Shown: positions 22,394 through 32,350 of the stretch, in pieces
How positions within the stretch are numbered: the first letter of the stretch is position 1
Layout of the letters: the number at the start of each line of letters is the position of its first letter
Assembly: GCA_024509875.1 (NCBI GenBank)
Contig: JAMPIV010018782.1
Coordinates: 92,852-156,851, forward strand
Direction: 5' to 3'
From: Oreohelix idahoensis
Lineage: Eukaryota > Mollusca > Gastropoda > Stylommatophora > Oreohelicidae
Length of the DNA: 64,000 nt
Translations under genes and position numbers: made by a program
The notes under the pieces: model-generated
Told to the model about the DNA's origin: nothing
What the model saw: the letters and a program-made list of their open reading frames with translations, nothing else
The model's database searches: none

Positions 22394-22630
22394 ATGACAA
22401 GATCACTGATGTGGAACCGATGACAAGATCACTGATGTGGAACCGATGACAAGATCACTGATGTGGGACAGATGACAAGATCACTGATGTGGAACCGATG
22501 ACAAGTTCACTGATGTGGAACCGATGTCAAGATCACTGATGGGGAACTGCTGACAAGATCACTAATGTAAAACCGATGACAAGATCCACTGATGTGGAAT
22601 CTGATGACAAGGTCACTGATGGTGGAACCG
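22394..22630. repeat. 26-bp tandem repeat (left arm)
   Basis: Nine copies of atgacaagatcactgatgtggaaccg, the last ones with single-base insertions. The right arm has nine as well (31,988-32,226). No spacers are present, so this is a minisatellite and not a CRISPR array. Confidence 0.92.
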
Positions 22631-23109
22631 ATGAAACAAGAACCAGAGAAGCGTCAGTTGTTGTTTTCCTTTAACTAGGGGTGCTGAGCTTTTTGCTCTT
22701 TTTGTAGTCAGTAACAAAGTTAAAGAGTCCTTGGTATTTGTCACGTAGGTCTTTATATCATTAAATTGCCTACATCATCTTCCTATTCTCTGACCCGAAT
22801 CCTTTTATTTTATTATCTTTCCGTACTTGTTTTTCCTGTATTTTTTTCGCATCACTCGTTTGCGAAAAATGTTTTCTTCAGTATTCTCACAATTTACCGG
22901 CGTTTTTTTCTTATACTCGGCTACGTAATTCTCTTACTTAGATCTCAGTCAGACGAGAAGTGCGATTAAGTTGTAGTCCCATCTCAGACATAGGGCCGAC
23001 TTATCGTTATAGTATTTTCACCTGTCACCGCGGTTTCCCAGGCTGAGTTGCTGGGCAGTGTAAAAATCGCTCTCCAATCCCCGGCCAGAGGCGTGAATCG
23101 CGGCAGACA
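22631..23109. other. Unassigned region
   Basis: No gene is supported. T-rich stretches dominate 22,690-22,930. Confidence 0.45.
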
Positions 23110-23391
23110 TTGCTCGCTAGAGCAGACGGAGTGTCGGGGTTCCCGCATCTGACACCCATGCTCCACGGCGCAGTTCAGACATGTGTCTGGGAATTCCACC
23201 TGAAAAGACACCCACTGTTGGCCGGGTCAGCGCGAGGTGCGGAAATGCAGAAGTGTCAGTTATGTAAGACGTCTAGTAAGGGTAATGTTAAACGTAAGGT
23301 GTTTTACAACGGGAAAGGGGAGATGATTTCGGAGTTTGAGAAAATTGTGGGATTGTTTGCCCTTGTTTTCAAATATCCACCCAGGAGCTGA
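23110..23391 (+). CDS. Hypothetical 93-residue frame with C-x2-C
   Basis: A short ORF in locally GC-richer DNA. Its C-terminal half (MQKCQLCKTSSKGNVKRKVF, then a mixed-charge tail) has one C-x2-C pair and looks more protein-like than its surroundings. The mirrored frame at 31,295-31,510 keeps most of it but is truncated by a frameshift. The overlapping opposite-strand frame is equally long, so coding is unproven. It could be an exon or a transposon remnant. Confidence 0.2.
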   Translation: MLARADGVSGFPHLTPMLHGAVQTCVWEFHLKRHPLLAGSARGAEMQKCQLCKTSSKGNVKRKVFYNGKGEMISEFEKIVGLFALVFKYPPRS

Positions 23392-23701
23392 AATTTGATT
23401 TCAATTTCAGTCCTCAACATCTTCAGTAGACGGAAAACACGCGTGCTAGCGAATGAAGCTTGTATAGCGGGAAATTTCATAGTTCTCGTCAGATTTGTGA
23501 CGAGCTTTAAATACCTATCTAGTGAATTATCCTAGTCGTGGTGTTACCGTAGTGCTGTGGTGAGATTAATAAAATAGATATCTAGTAGTTTGGAAAGTGG
23601 TTAAAGCGTTAAATCGCTCATTTCATTTTAACTAGTTTCTTTTGAACAGAGTGCTTAATTTATAGTTTGTTATATTCTCTGTTATATTGTCTGTTATAGT
23701 T

Positions 23702-24770
23702 TTCTTTGATGCCTCCCTTTCGGTCTATAATAGCTCCGAGATATTTAAAGTGGTCGACCTGCTCCAGGACCTGTTCTCCCAACTTAATCTGATGTTTTCT
23801 TTCTTCTCGTGATATCACCATGGATTTTGATTTAGAGCTGCTTATGACCATCCCTCTCTTCTCCAGCTCTTCCTTCCAGACTTGCAGGTTGGATTGGAGA
23901 TATTATTCAAGTATTCAGTGGGGTACTGGAAGATGAGACAGGTCTATATTCGGAGCTGGCATTTGCTGATGATGTTGCCCTGATTGCTAAATCAGAGGCA
24001 CATCTCCAATCCAACCTGCAAGTCTGGAAGGAAGAGCTGGAGAAGAGAGGGATGGTCATAAGCAGCTCTAAAACAAAATCCATGGTGATATCACGAGAAG
24101 AAAGAAAACATCAGATTAAGTTGGGAGAACAGGTCCTGGGCAGGTCGACCACTTTAAATATCTCGGAGCTATTATAGACCGAAAGGGAGGCATCAAAGAA
24201 GAGTTGGCCACTCGAAAAGCAGCGGCTGGGAGACTTTTTCAGGCCATAAATCGTGGATTCCACAGCAAGAAAGAGGTTGGTAAGAAAACGAAGATGGCTG
24301 TATACCGCTCCACCTATGTCCCAGTCTTGACATATGGATGCGAGTCGTGGGCAATGACTACAACCCACAAAAGCCAGATCCAAACCTCAGAAATGAGGTA
24401 TCTGAGGAAGGTGGTTGAAGTAACAAGAAGAGACATGGTCCGCAACCAGAACGATCCGTCAAGGCCTAAAATCCCACCCGCTGCAGACCCAAAATAGATT
24501 AGTCCTAATTATGATGGTTTGGCCATTTTTGCAGAATGGGAGAAGATCGGCTACCACGACAAGCATGGGAAACAAAGAGCCAGGGATCCAGACCTCCAGG
24601 ACGACCCAGAGTCCGCTGGGAGGAAAACATTAGACAATCTTTGAAGGACCGAGGACTAGAATGGAACCAGGCCAGGAAGAAGACAGCTGATAGAATGGTC
24701 TGGCGCTCTCTCTTCCAAACCTCTACACCTCACGGTAGAAGGGGAACGACTAAGTAAGTAAGTAAGTAAG
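23702..24770 (+). pseudogene. LINE 3' fragment with inverted duplication (left arm)
   Basis: The plus-strand part (about 23,893-24,750) encodes the end of a non-LTR reverse transcriptase. It has the catalytic FADD in ELAFADDVALIAKSEA near 23,960, the KYLG-type block, VLTYGCESWAMT near 24,330, and the C-terminal RPPGRPRVRWEENI block near 24,600, with frameshifts between them. It ends in a (TAAG)n tail at about 24,751-24,770 rather than poly(A). The region 23,702-23,901 is an inverted copy of 24,001-24,198, leaving a hairpin with a 100-bp loop that holds the FADD codons. The element is 5'-truncated and dead; the clade is not assigned. Confidence 0.8.
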
Positions 24771-25463
24771 GTATTCTTTAATCGACGAGTTACAGTGGAA
24801 ATACATAATAAATTATATCTTTAGCTTACAAAACTAGTAGCTATAAGGATTTTAAAAAAAAAATTTAACGGCTAATACTCAGTCGAAATGTTTTAATATC
24901 AAACTTATAAAATGCTAGACACTGGCCAATAATCAGTGAAGTAGTGAAGGAATACGCACCATATTTCTAATTCCTGATGAATTCGATTGTATATAACTTA
25001 TTTCACGAAGTTTAAATAATAAGTCAAGCTGTAGGCTTGCTATTTAACTATGTTAAGTTTATTTGAGTACAATAATAGGTAGATGAATATATGTGCTTTT
25101 CCTTTTATACAGTGAAATACTGGGGTGACCCGAACTTTACCAGCATTTAATAAGAGGTTCATACTTGTGAAGAAATAGACAATCCTTATTTTGAACCACG
25201 TGGGTTTCTCAAGTAACACTGATCTGACAGTGCACATGCAAACAGAGTTAGACAGAAATACTATATCCCAATAACGGGTTTTCAAAGACTGTAATGATCA
25301 ATACTGGGCCTATGAACCAGATCTTAATTTCTTCCATAAACTCTAATGTAAAAATTGCTGACTGGCGGCGAGAATAATTTTCAATCACAAACATTAACAT
25401 TTTCCCGACATATTTTTTTGGCGAAAGAGTGAATAGTGAAACAAGGCTATCTGGTGAAAGAAG
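24771..25463. other. Unassigned region
   Basis: AT-rich DNA with no supported gene. The mirrored segment is heavily altered by small indels. Confidence 0.45.
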
Positions 25464-25856
25464 TTGTCCACTGGTCATCTTTCCAAATTAAGGAAATCCT
25501 CGTGTTTTTTTATGACTCTGTGTGCCCGTTTAAACTTGCTTATCCAACCTGATTCAAGTGACATTAACAGTAATCAAAATTTAACTGGTGAAGTGAATGC
25601 TCCCCGAAAACAGTGGAATAAACCTGTAATTGTAGAGCTGGGATTCGCTTTATCCAAAGAATACAGATTCACTGTAAAGAAGTGTCCTAAGGTTGCGCCA
25701 GACTGTGAACTACATCAAGTTTTAGGTAAGAACGTGTGCCAGGGATCCCTGATGAAAGAACCGAGTGAAAGTGGACTGAGTGAGTTTTTTTTGTTGATGA
25801 CTATTGATTCACCCCCACGTCACAATCTCCTTACGGAAGAGTGGCTGCTTGAGTAA
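25464..25856 (+). CDS. Hypothetical 130-residue frame
   Basis: Open frame without recognisable domain. It has four cysteines in the middle third (KKCPKVAPDCELHQ and GKNVCQ). In the right arm the same frame is cut to 95 residues. There is no signal peptide or membrane segment of note, and it could be chance. Confidence 0.15.
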   Translation: MSTGHLSKLRKSSCFFMTLCARLNLLIQPDSSDINSNQNLTGEVNAPRKQWNKPVIVELGFALSKEYRFTVKKCPKVAPDCELHQVLGKNVCQGSLMKEPSESGLSEFFLLMTIDSPPRHNLLTEEWLLE

Positions 25857-27235
25857 ATTGTTCCTTTTTGAAGGACAATATTAGACCCTAATCATATGTA
25901 TCTATAACTCTTTGGGCCATCATCTGTCGTCCTAACGGGGCTGTGGGCTAACCCTAGAGTTAAGATCATAACGGGGCTATCATCTTTGTAGCAGTTTCCT
26001 TGAATTTTATGACTATTTGTATATGTGTTCCTTGATACATTTTTTTTAAGTGTTGTGAGAAGATTTTTTTTAACTGATAATAAAAATCTCTCTTTGAACT
26101 AATCAGTGCGTTGGTCAGCTCGTTCCAATATATATATATATATATTCATTGTTATAGATTTCCCACGTCTGTGTGTGCAACTGTCGTCACGTGTATGTGC
26201 GTGCCCGTGAGTAGATAGAAATATATGTAATATGTATATGTGGTAGACTGTCTGACTGCTTAAAATCTGTCGTAGAAGATAGGTGAGAGAGAGAGAGAGA
26301 AGATTTTCTCGCATCTCAGAGACAGCCTCTATCACTATTCTATCATCTCACTCGTGGAATCTATTTCCTTTACTAACTCACCCTGGGACTCTCACTCATT
26401 CCAAGCTATTCAGAAGGGACCAACCTAAGTCTTAATACTCCTATCGAAAAATCTACGACAGTATTATCTACACTATAGATCTTGGCTTTTTCTGTGGTTT
26501 TGCTGCTATTCCGAAACGTGTTAAGTTGAAGTAATGAGCTCTAGTTTTCTCCAGCTTGGCTTGCATTTTAAAGGATAATCATATCTAGTTCCAAGCTAAG
26601 AGGAAAAAGCGTGTTGCATACTGTGCATTCCCCGCCATCAAAGGGTCTCTCCAAATATGCAAAGCTATACTACTTGTGATGTGTACTGGAAAAGAGCCTA
26701 CAGTAATCTGACAGCTTATTGTAACCTTATAGCTGCTCTCTGATTTGCTAGCTAAACATGCATTATACCAACTGTCTATTTCGGCAGCCCACCCTTTTGT
26801 CCCCGCCCTCTTTCCTGTAAACACGGACTAACGCAGTGTTTACAATCTTCTTTGACCTGTCAGTCTTAACAGGAAACAAAGCACGCTTTGTTTTACCGCG
26901 TTGCACTCACGCGAGCTCATCTATTAATCATATAATACTTGACAGACAGCACGTGAGAGAGAAAGAGTGAGAGAGAAAGAGAGATAGAGAGAGATAACAG
27001 ACTTCTTTGAAGTTTGCTCAGGGGAAATCTAAAAATTCCTAATATCCTTTGATCTTGGAACACGAACGTTCTACAGGTAAAACCGCTAGGAGAGCAGAAA
27101 GTATTTGATGTCGATCAACACTCCAGACGAGAACCTCTGGAATACCGAAACGTAAGCCTTTATCTTGCATTTCTGCTTCTGAACTTTTGTCCCACACAGT
27201 AGTGATAATTAACACTATTAGAGATGAAAAGAAAT
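25857..27235. other. Inner end of left arm, no gene
   Basis: Contains an (AT)n run near 26,131-26,146, a short GA run near 26,286-26,300 and a longer GA-rich tract at 26,953-26,997, then about 240 bp up to the centre. A diverged relative of the inner part lies at about 58,660-58,985. The 78- and 79-residue frames here show no motif. Confidence 0.5.
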
Positions 27236-27260
27236 AATCCCATTATAATATAATGGGATT
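27236..27260. other. Palindrome centre
   Basis: The two arms meet here in an AT-rich perfect stem (aatcccattata and its complement) around a single unpaired A at 27,248. Small mismatches begin within about 25 bases of the centre, so the arms are not a letter-perfect mirror. Confidence 0.9.
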
Positions 27261-28690
27261 ATTTCTTTGACTCTCTAATAGTGTTAATTATCACTACTGT
27301 GTGGGACACAAAAGTTCAGAAGCAGAAATGCAAGATAAAGGCTTACGTTTCGGTATTCCAGAGGTTCTCGTCTGGAGTGTTGATCGACATCAAATACTTT
27401 CTGCTCTCCTAGCGGTTTTACCTGTAGAACGTTCGTGTTCCAAGATCAAAGGATATTAGGAATTTTTAGATTTCCCCTGAGCAAACTTCAAAGAAGTCTG
27501 TTATCTCTCTCTATCTCTCTTTCTCTCTCACTCTTTCTCTCTCACGTGCTGTCTGTCAAGTATTATATGATTAATAGATGAGCTCGCGTGAGTGCAACGC
27601 GGTAAAACAAAGCGTGCTTTGTTTCCTGTTAAGACTGACAGGTCAAAGAAGATTGTAAACACTGCGTTAGTCCGTGTTTACAGGAAAGAGGGCGGGGACA
27701 AAAGGGTGGGCTGCCGAAATAGACAGTTGGTATAATGCATGTTTAGCTAGCAAATCAGAGAGCAGCTATAAGGTTACAATAAGCTGTCAGATTACTGTAG
27801 GCTCTTTTCCAGTACACATCACAAGTAGTATAGCTTTGCATATTTGGAGAGACCCTTTGATGGCGGGGAATGCACAGTATGCAACACGCTTTTTCCTCTT
27901 AGCTTGGAACTAGATATGATTATCCTTTAAAATGCAAGCCAAGCTGGAGAAACTAGAGCTCATTACTTCAACTTAACACGTTTCGGAATAGCAGCAAAAC
28001 CACAGAAAAAGCCAAGATCTATAGTGTAGATAATACTGTCGTAGATTTTTCGATAGGAGTATTAAGACTTAGGTTGGTCCCTTCTGAATAGCTTGGAATG
28101 AGTGAGAGTCCCAGGGTGAGTTAGTAAAGGAAATAGATTCCACGAGTGAGATGATAGAATAGTGATAGAGGCTGTCTCTGAGATGCGAGAAAATCTTCTC
28201 TCTCTCTCTCTCACCTATCTTCTACGACAGATTTTAAGCAGTCAGACAGTCTACCACATATACATATTACATATATTTCTATCTACTCACGGGCACGCAC
28301 ATACACGTGACGACAGTTGCACACACAGACGTGGGAAATCTATAACAATGAATATATATATATATATATTGGAACGAGCTGACCAACGCACTGATTAGTT
28401 CAAAGAGAGATTTTTATTATCAGTTTAAAAAAACCTTCTCACAACACTTAAAAAAAATGTATCAAGGAACACATATACAAATAGTCATAAAATTCAAGGA
28501 AACTGCTACAAAGATGATAGCCCCGTTATGATCTTAACTCTAGGGTTAGCCCACAGCCCCGTTAGGACGACAGATGATGGCCCAAAGAGTTATAGATACA
28601 TATGATTAGGGTCTAATATTGTCCTTCAAAAAGGAACAATTTACTCAAGCAGCCACTCTTCCGTAAGGAGATTGTGACAGTGGGGGTGAA
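27261..28690. other. Inner end of right arm, no gene
   Basis: Mirror of the inner left arm with the same TC-rich tract (27,500-27,545) and (TA)n run (28,352-28,370). The small ORFs at 27,674-27,913 and 28,162-28,398 translate exactly as on the left, which shows the high arm identity near the centre and is not evidence of coding. Confidence 0.5.
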
Positions 28691-28746
28691 TCAATAGTCA
28701 TCAACAAAAAAAACTCACATCAGTCCACTTTCACTCGGTTCTTTCA

Positions 28747-29034
28747 TCAGGGATCCTGGCACACGTTCTTACCTAAAACTTGATGTAGTTCACAGTCTGG
28801 CGCAACCTTAGGACACTTCTTTACAGTGAATCTGTATTCTTTGGATAAAGCGAATCCCAGCTCTACAATTACAGGTTTATTCCACTGTTTTCGGGGAGCA
28901 TTCACTTCACCAGTTAAATTTTGATTACTGTTAATGTCACTTGAATCAGGTTGGATAAGCAAGTTTAAACGGGCACACAGAGTCATAAAAAAACACGAGG
29001 ATTTCCTTAATTTGGAAAGATGACCAGTGGACAA
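28747..29034 (-). CDS. Hypothetical 95-residue frame, mirror of 25,464-25,856
   Basis: Same N-terminal 93 residues as the left-arm frame. It is opened into an early stop by a small change near 28,747. No domain is seen. Confidence 0.12.
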   Translation of the reverse strand: MSTGHLSKLRKSSCFFMTLCARLNLLIQPDSSDINSNQNLTGEVNAPRKQWNKPVIVELGFALSKEYRFTVKKCPKVAPDCELHQVLGKNVCQDP

Positions 29035-29774
29035 CTTCTTTCACCAGATAGCCTTGTTTCACTATTCACTCTTTCGCCAAAAAATATGTCGGGAAAATGT
29101 TAATGTTTGTGATTGAAATTATTCTCGCCGCCAGTCAGCAATTTTACATTAGAGTTTATGGAAGAAATTAAGATCTGGTTCATAGGCCCAGTATTGATCA
29201 TTACAGTCTTTGAAAACCCGTTATTGGGATATAGTATTTCTGTCTAACTCTGTTTGCATGTGCACTGTCAGATCAGTGTTACTTGAGAAACCCACGTGGT
29301 TCAAAATAAGGATTGTCTATTTCTTCACAAGTATGAACCTCTTATTAAATGCTGGTAAAGTTCGGGTCACCCCAGTATTTCACTGTATAAAGGAGAAAAA
29401 AGCACATATAAATCATTTACCTAATATGTACTCAATAAAACTTACATTTTAAAAATAAGCAAGCCTACTGCTTGGACTTATTCTTTAAAACTTTCCGGTT
29501 GATTTAAAAAAGTTAATATAAAATCTCGATCATCAGGAATTAGTAATATGGGTGCGTTATGCCGTCGACGTACTACACTGTTGTCGTGTCCTAGCAGTTA
29601 TAAGTTTTTTTTTTTGTTTTTTTTTTTGGTTTTTTATTAAAACAGTTTCGACTGAGTAGTAGCCGTTAAAATTACATTTCCTTAATAGCGTACAAGTGTA
29701 AGTAAGCTAAAGATATAAATTTATTTGGATGTAGTTACCACTGGTAACTCCTGTTCGAGCTTTAGAGAATACAC

Positions 29775-30950
29775 TTACTTCCTTACTTAGTCGTTCCCCT
29801 TCTACCGTGAGGTGTAGTAGAGGTTTGGAAGAGAGAGCGCCAGACCATTCTATCAGCTGTCTTCTTCCTGGCCTGGTTCCATTCTAGTCCTCGGTCCTTC
29901 AAAGATTGTCTAATGTTGTCCTTCCAGCGGACTCTGGGTCGTCCTGGAGGTCTGGATCCCTGGCTCTTTGTTTCCCATGCTTGTCGTGGTAGCCGATCTT
30001 CTCCCATTCTGCAGACATGGCCAAACCATCTTAGTTGGGACTGTTCTATTTGGGTCTGCAGCGGATGGGATTTTAGGCCTCTTGACGGATCGTCTGGTTT
30101 GCGGACCCTGTTCTCTTCTTGTTACTTCAACCACTTTCCTCAGATACCTCCATTCCTGAGGTTTGTATCTGGCTTTTGTGGGTTGGTAGCCATTGCCCAC
30201 GAATCGCAACCATTATGTCAAGAAAATGGGACAATAGGTTGTAGCCGGTTATACAGCCCATCTTCGTTTTCATACCAAACTCGTTCCTTGCTGAGGGATT
30301 CTCGATTTATGGCACTGGAAAAAGATCTCCCAGCCTCTGCTTTTTCGGAAGTGGCCCAACTCTTCTTTGATGCCTCCCTTTCGGTCTTCCTATAATAGGC
30401 TCTCGAGATATTTAAAAGGTGGTCGACGCTGCACCAGGACATTTTGGTTCTCCCAACTTAATCTTGATGATTTCTTTCATCTCGAGATAATCACCAATGG
30501 AATTTTGTTTTTAAGAGCTGCCTTTTGACCATCACCATCTCTTCTCCAGCTCTTCCTTCCAGAACTTGTCCGGTTTGATTGAGAGAGTGTGCCTCTGATT
30601 TAGCAATAAGGGCAACATCATCAGCAAATGCCAGCTCCGAAATATAGACCTGTCTCATCTTCCAGTACTCCACTGAATACTTGAATAATATCTCCAATCC
30701 AACCTGCAAGTCTGGAAGGAAGAGCTGGAGAAGAGAGGGATGGTCATAAGTCCAGCTCTAAATCAATAAATCCATGGTGATATCACGAGAAGAAAGAAAA
30801 CATCAGATTAAGTTGGAGAACAGGTCCTGGAGCAGGTCGACCACTTTAAAGGGGGGGGGTATCTCGGAGCCCCCCCCCCCCCCCCCCAAAATTATATGTA
30901 TAACCGAAAGGGATGCATCAAAGAATATAACAGACAATATAACAGAGAAA
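29775..30950 (-). pseudogene. LINE 3' fragment with inverted duplication (right arm)
   Basis: Mirror of the left-arm LINE fragment, with the same (TAAG)n tail, the RPPGRPRVRW block, the FADD block (ELAFADDVALIAKSEA near 30,620) and the inverted duplicate out to about 30,950. Frames are more broken than on the left because of the noisy sequence. Confidence 0.75.
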
Positions 30951-31294
30951 TAAACAAACTATAAATTAAGCACTCTGTTCAAAAGAAACTAGTTAAAATG
31001 AAATGAGCGATTTTAACGCTTTAACCACCTTCCAAACTACTAGATATCTATTTTATTAATCTCACCACAGCACTACGGTAACACCACGACTAGGATAATT
31101 CACTAGATAGGTATTTAGAAGCTCGTCACAAATCTGACGAGAACTATGAAATTCGCTATACAAGCTTCATTCGCTAGCACGCGTGTTTCCGTCTACTGAA
31201 GATGTTGAGGACTGAAATGAAAAATCAAATTTCAGCTCCTGGGTGGATATTTGAAAACAAGGCAAACAATCCCACATTTTCTCAAACTCCGAAA

Positions 31295-31510
31295 TCATCT
31301 CCCCTTTCCCGTGTAAAACACCTTACGTTTAACATTACCATTACTAGACGTCTTACATAACTGACACTTCTGCATTTCCGCACCTCGCGCTGACCCGGCC
31401 AACAGTGGGTGTCTTTTCAGGTGGAATTCCCAGACACATGTCTGAACTGCGCCGTGGAGCATGGGTGTCAGATGCGGGAACCCCGACACTCCGTCTGCTC
31501 TAGCGAGCAA
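31295..31510 (-). CDS. Hypothetical 71-residue frame, mirror of 23,110-23,391
   Basis: Shares MLARADGVSGFPHLTP and the CQLCKTSS block with the left frame, then ends early after GKGR because of a small indel. Function unknown. Confidence 0.15.
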   Translation of the reverse strand: MLARADGVSGFPHLTPMLHGAVQTCVWEFHLKRHPLLAGSARGAEMQKCQLCKTSSNGNVKRKVFYTGKGR

Positions 31511-31987
31511 TGTCTGCCGCGATTCACGCCTCTGGCGGGATTGAGAGCGATTTTTTTTTTTACACTGCCCAGCAAACTCAGCCTGGGAAAAACCGCGGTG
31601 ACAGGTGAAAATGCTATAACGATAAGTCGGCCCTATGTCTGAGATGGACTACAACTTAATCGCACTTCTCGTCTGACTGACATCTAAGTAATAGAATACG
31701 TATCCCAGTATGAGAAAAAACACAAGGTAAAGTTTGAGAATACTGAAGAAAATATTTTTCGCAAACAAGTGATGCGAAAAAATACAGGAAAAAAAACAAG
31801 TACGGAAAGATAATAAAATAAAAGGATTCGGGTGAGAGAATAGGAAAAAGATGTAGGCAATTTAATGATATAAAGACCTACGTGACAAATACCAAGGACT
31901 CTTTAACTTGTTACTGACTACAAAAGAGCAAAAAGCTCAGCACCCCTAGTTAAAGGAAAACAACAACTGACGCTTCTCTGGTTCTTG

Positions 31988-32226
31988 TCATCGGTTCCAC
32001 ATCAGTGACCTTGTCATCGGTTCCACATCAGTGATCTTGTCATCGGTTTTACATTAGTGATCTTGTCATCAGTTCCACATCAGTGATCTTGTCATCGGTT
32101 CCACATCAGTGATCTTGTCATCGGTTCCACATCAGTGATCTTGTCATCTGTCCCACATCAGTGATCTTGTCATCGGTTCCACATCAGTGATCTTGTCATC
32201 GGTTCCACATCAGTGATCTTGTCATA
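31988..32226. repeat. 26-bp tandem repeat (right arm)
   Basis: Nine copies, cleaner than the left-arm array, adjoining the 5' LTR flank. Confidence 0.92.
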
Positions 32227-32350
32227 CCGCACTAAACTGTGTATTCTACGCAAGCATCCATATATGTATCCTTGTGGTTGTTGTTTCTTTGTTATTGTTA
32301 TTGTTGAACAGAATCGACATCATCGCTCACCGGGGAAACCCATAGGTGCT

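Larger units (their letters stand above)
1..27247. repeat. Left arm of giant palindrome
   Basis: This is the reverse complement of the right arm, separated from it by one base at 27,248. Mirrored landmarks keep a nearly constant coordinate sum: 54,498 near the centre, 54,613-54,620 around 20-23 kb, 54,749 across pol, 54,061 around 9-11 kb and 54,053 around 5-7 kb. The pairing is therefore continuous and the steps mark indels between arms. The arm is still paired at base 1, so it continues outside the window. Whether the structure is biological or an assembly product cannot be decided from sequence alone. Confidence 0.95.
29390..31600. other. Noisy, indel-rich stretch of right arm
   Basis: Compared with the left arm this stretch shows frequent one- to few-base insertions, deletions and mismatches. 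It has homopolymer blocks absent on the left: G9 at 30,851-30,859, C18 at 30,870-30,887, and T runs near 29,607-29,635 and 31,551. Flanking parts of the arm are near-identical. The pattern looks like unpolished long-read error rather than neutral divergence. Confidence 0.7.

Noticed and set aside
22394..22630. CRISPR-like periodic repeat
   Set aside because: The units are directly adjacent without unique spacers, and the setting is eukaryotic; it is a minisatellite.
26585..26824. 79-residue ORF conserved exactly in both arms
   Set aside because: All DNA here is nearly identical between arms, so exact conservation carries no information about coding.
26953..26997. GA-rich tract at the inner arm as a regulatory element
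   Set aside because: Simple low-complexity sequence with no further support.
30851..30887. G9 and C18 runs as a G-quadruplex or regulatory element
   Set aside because: Absent from the left arm and located in the noisy block; more likely sequencing error.
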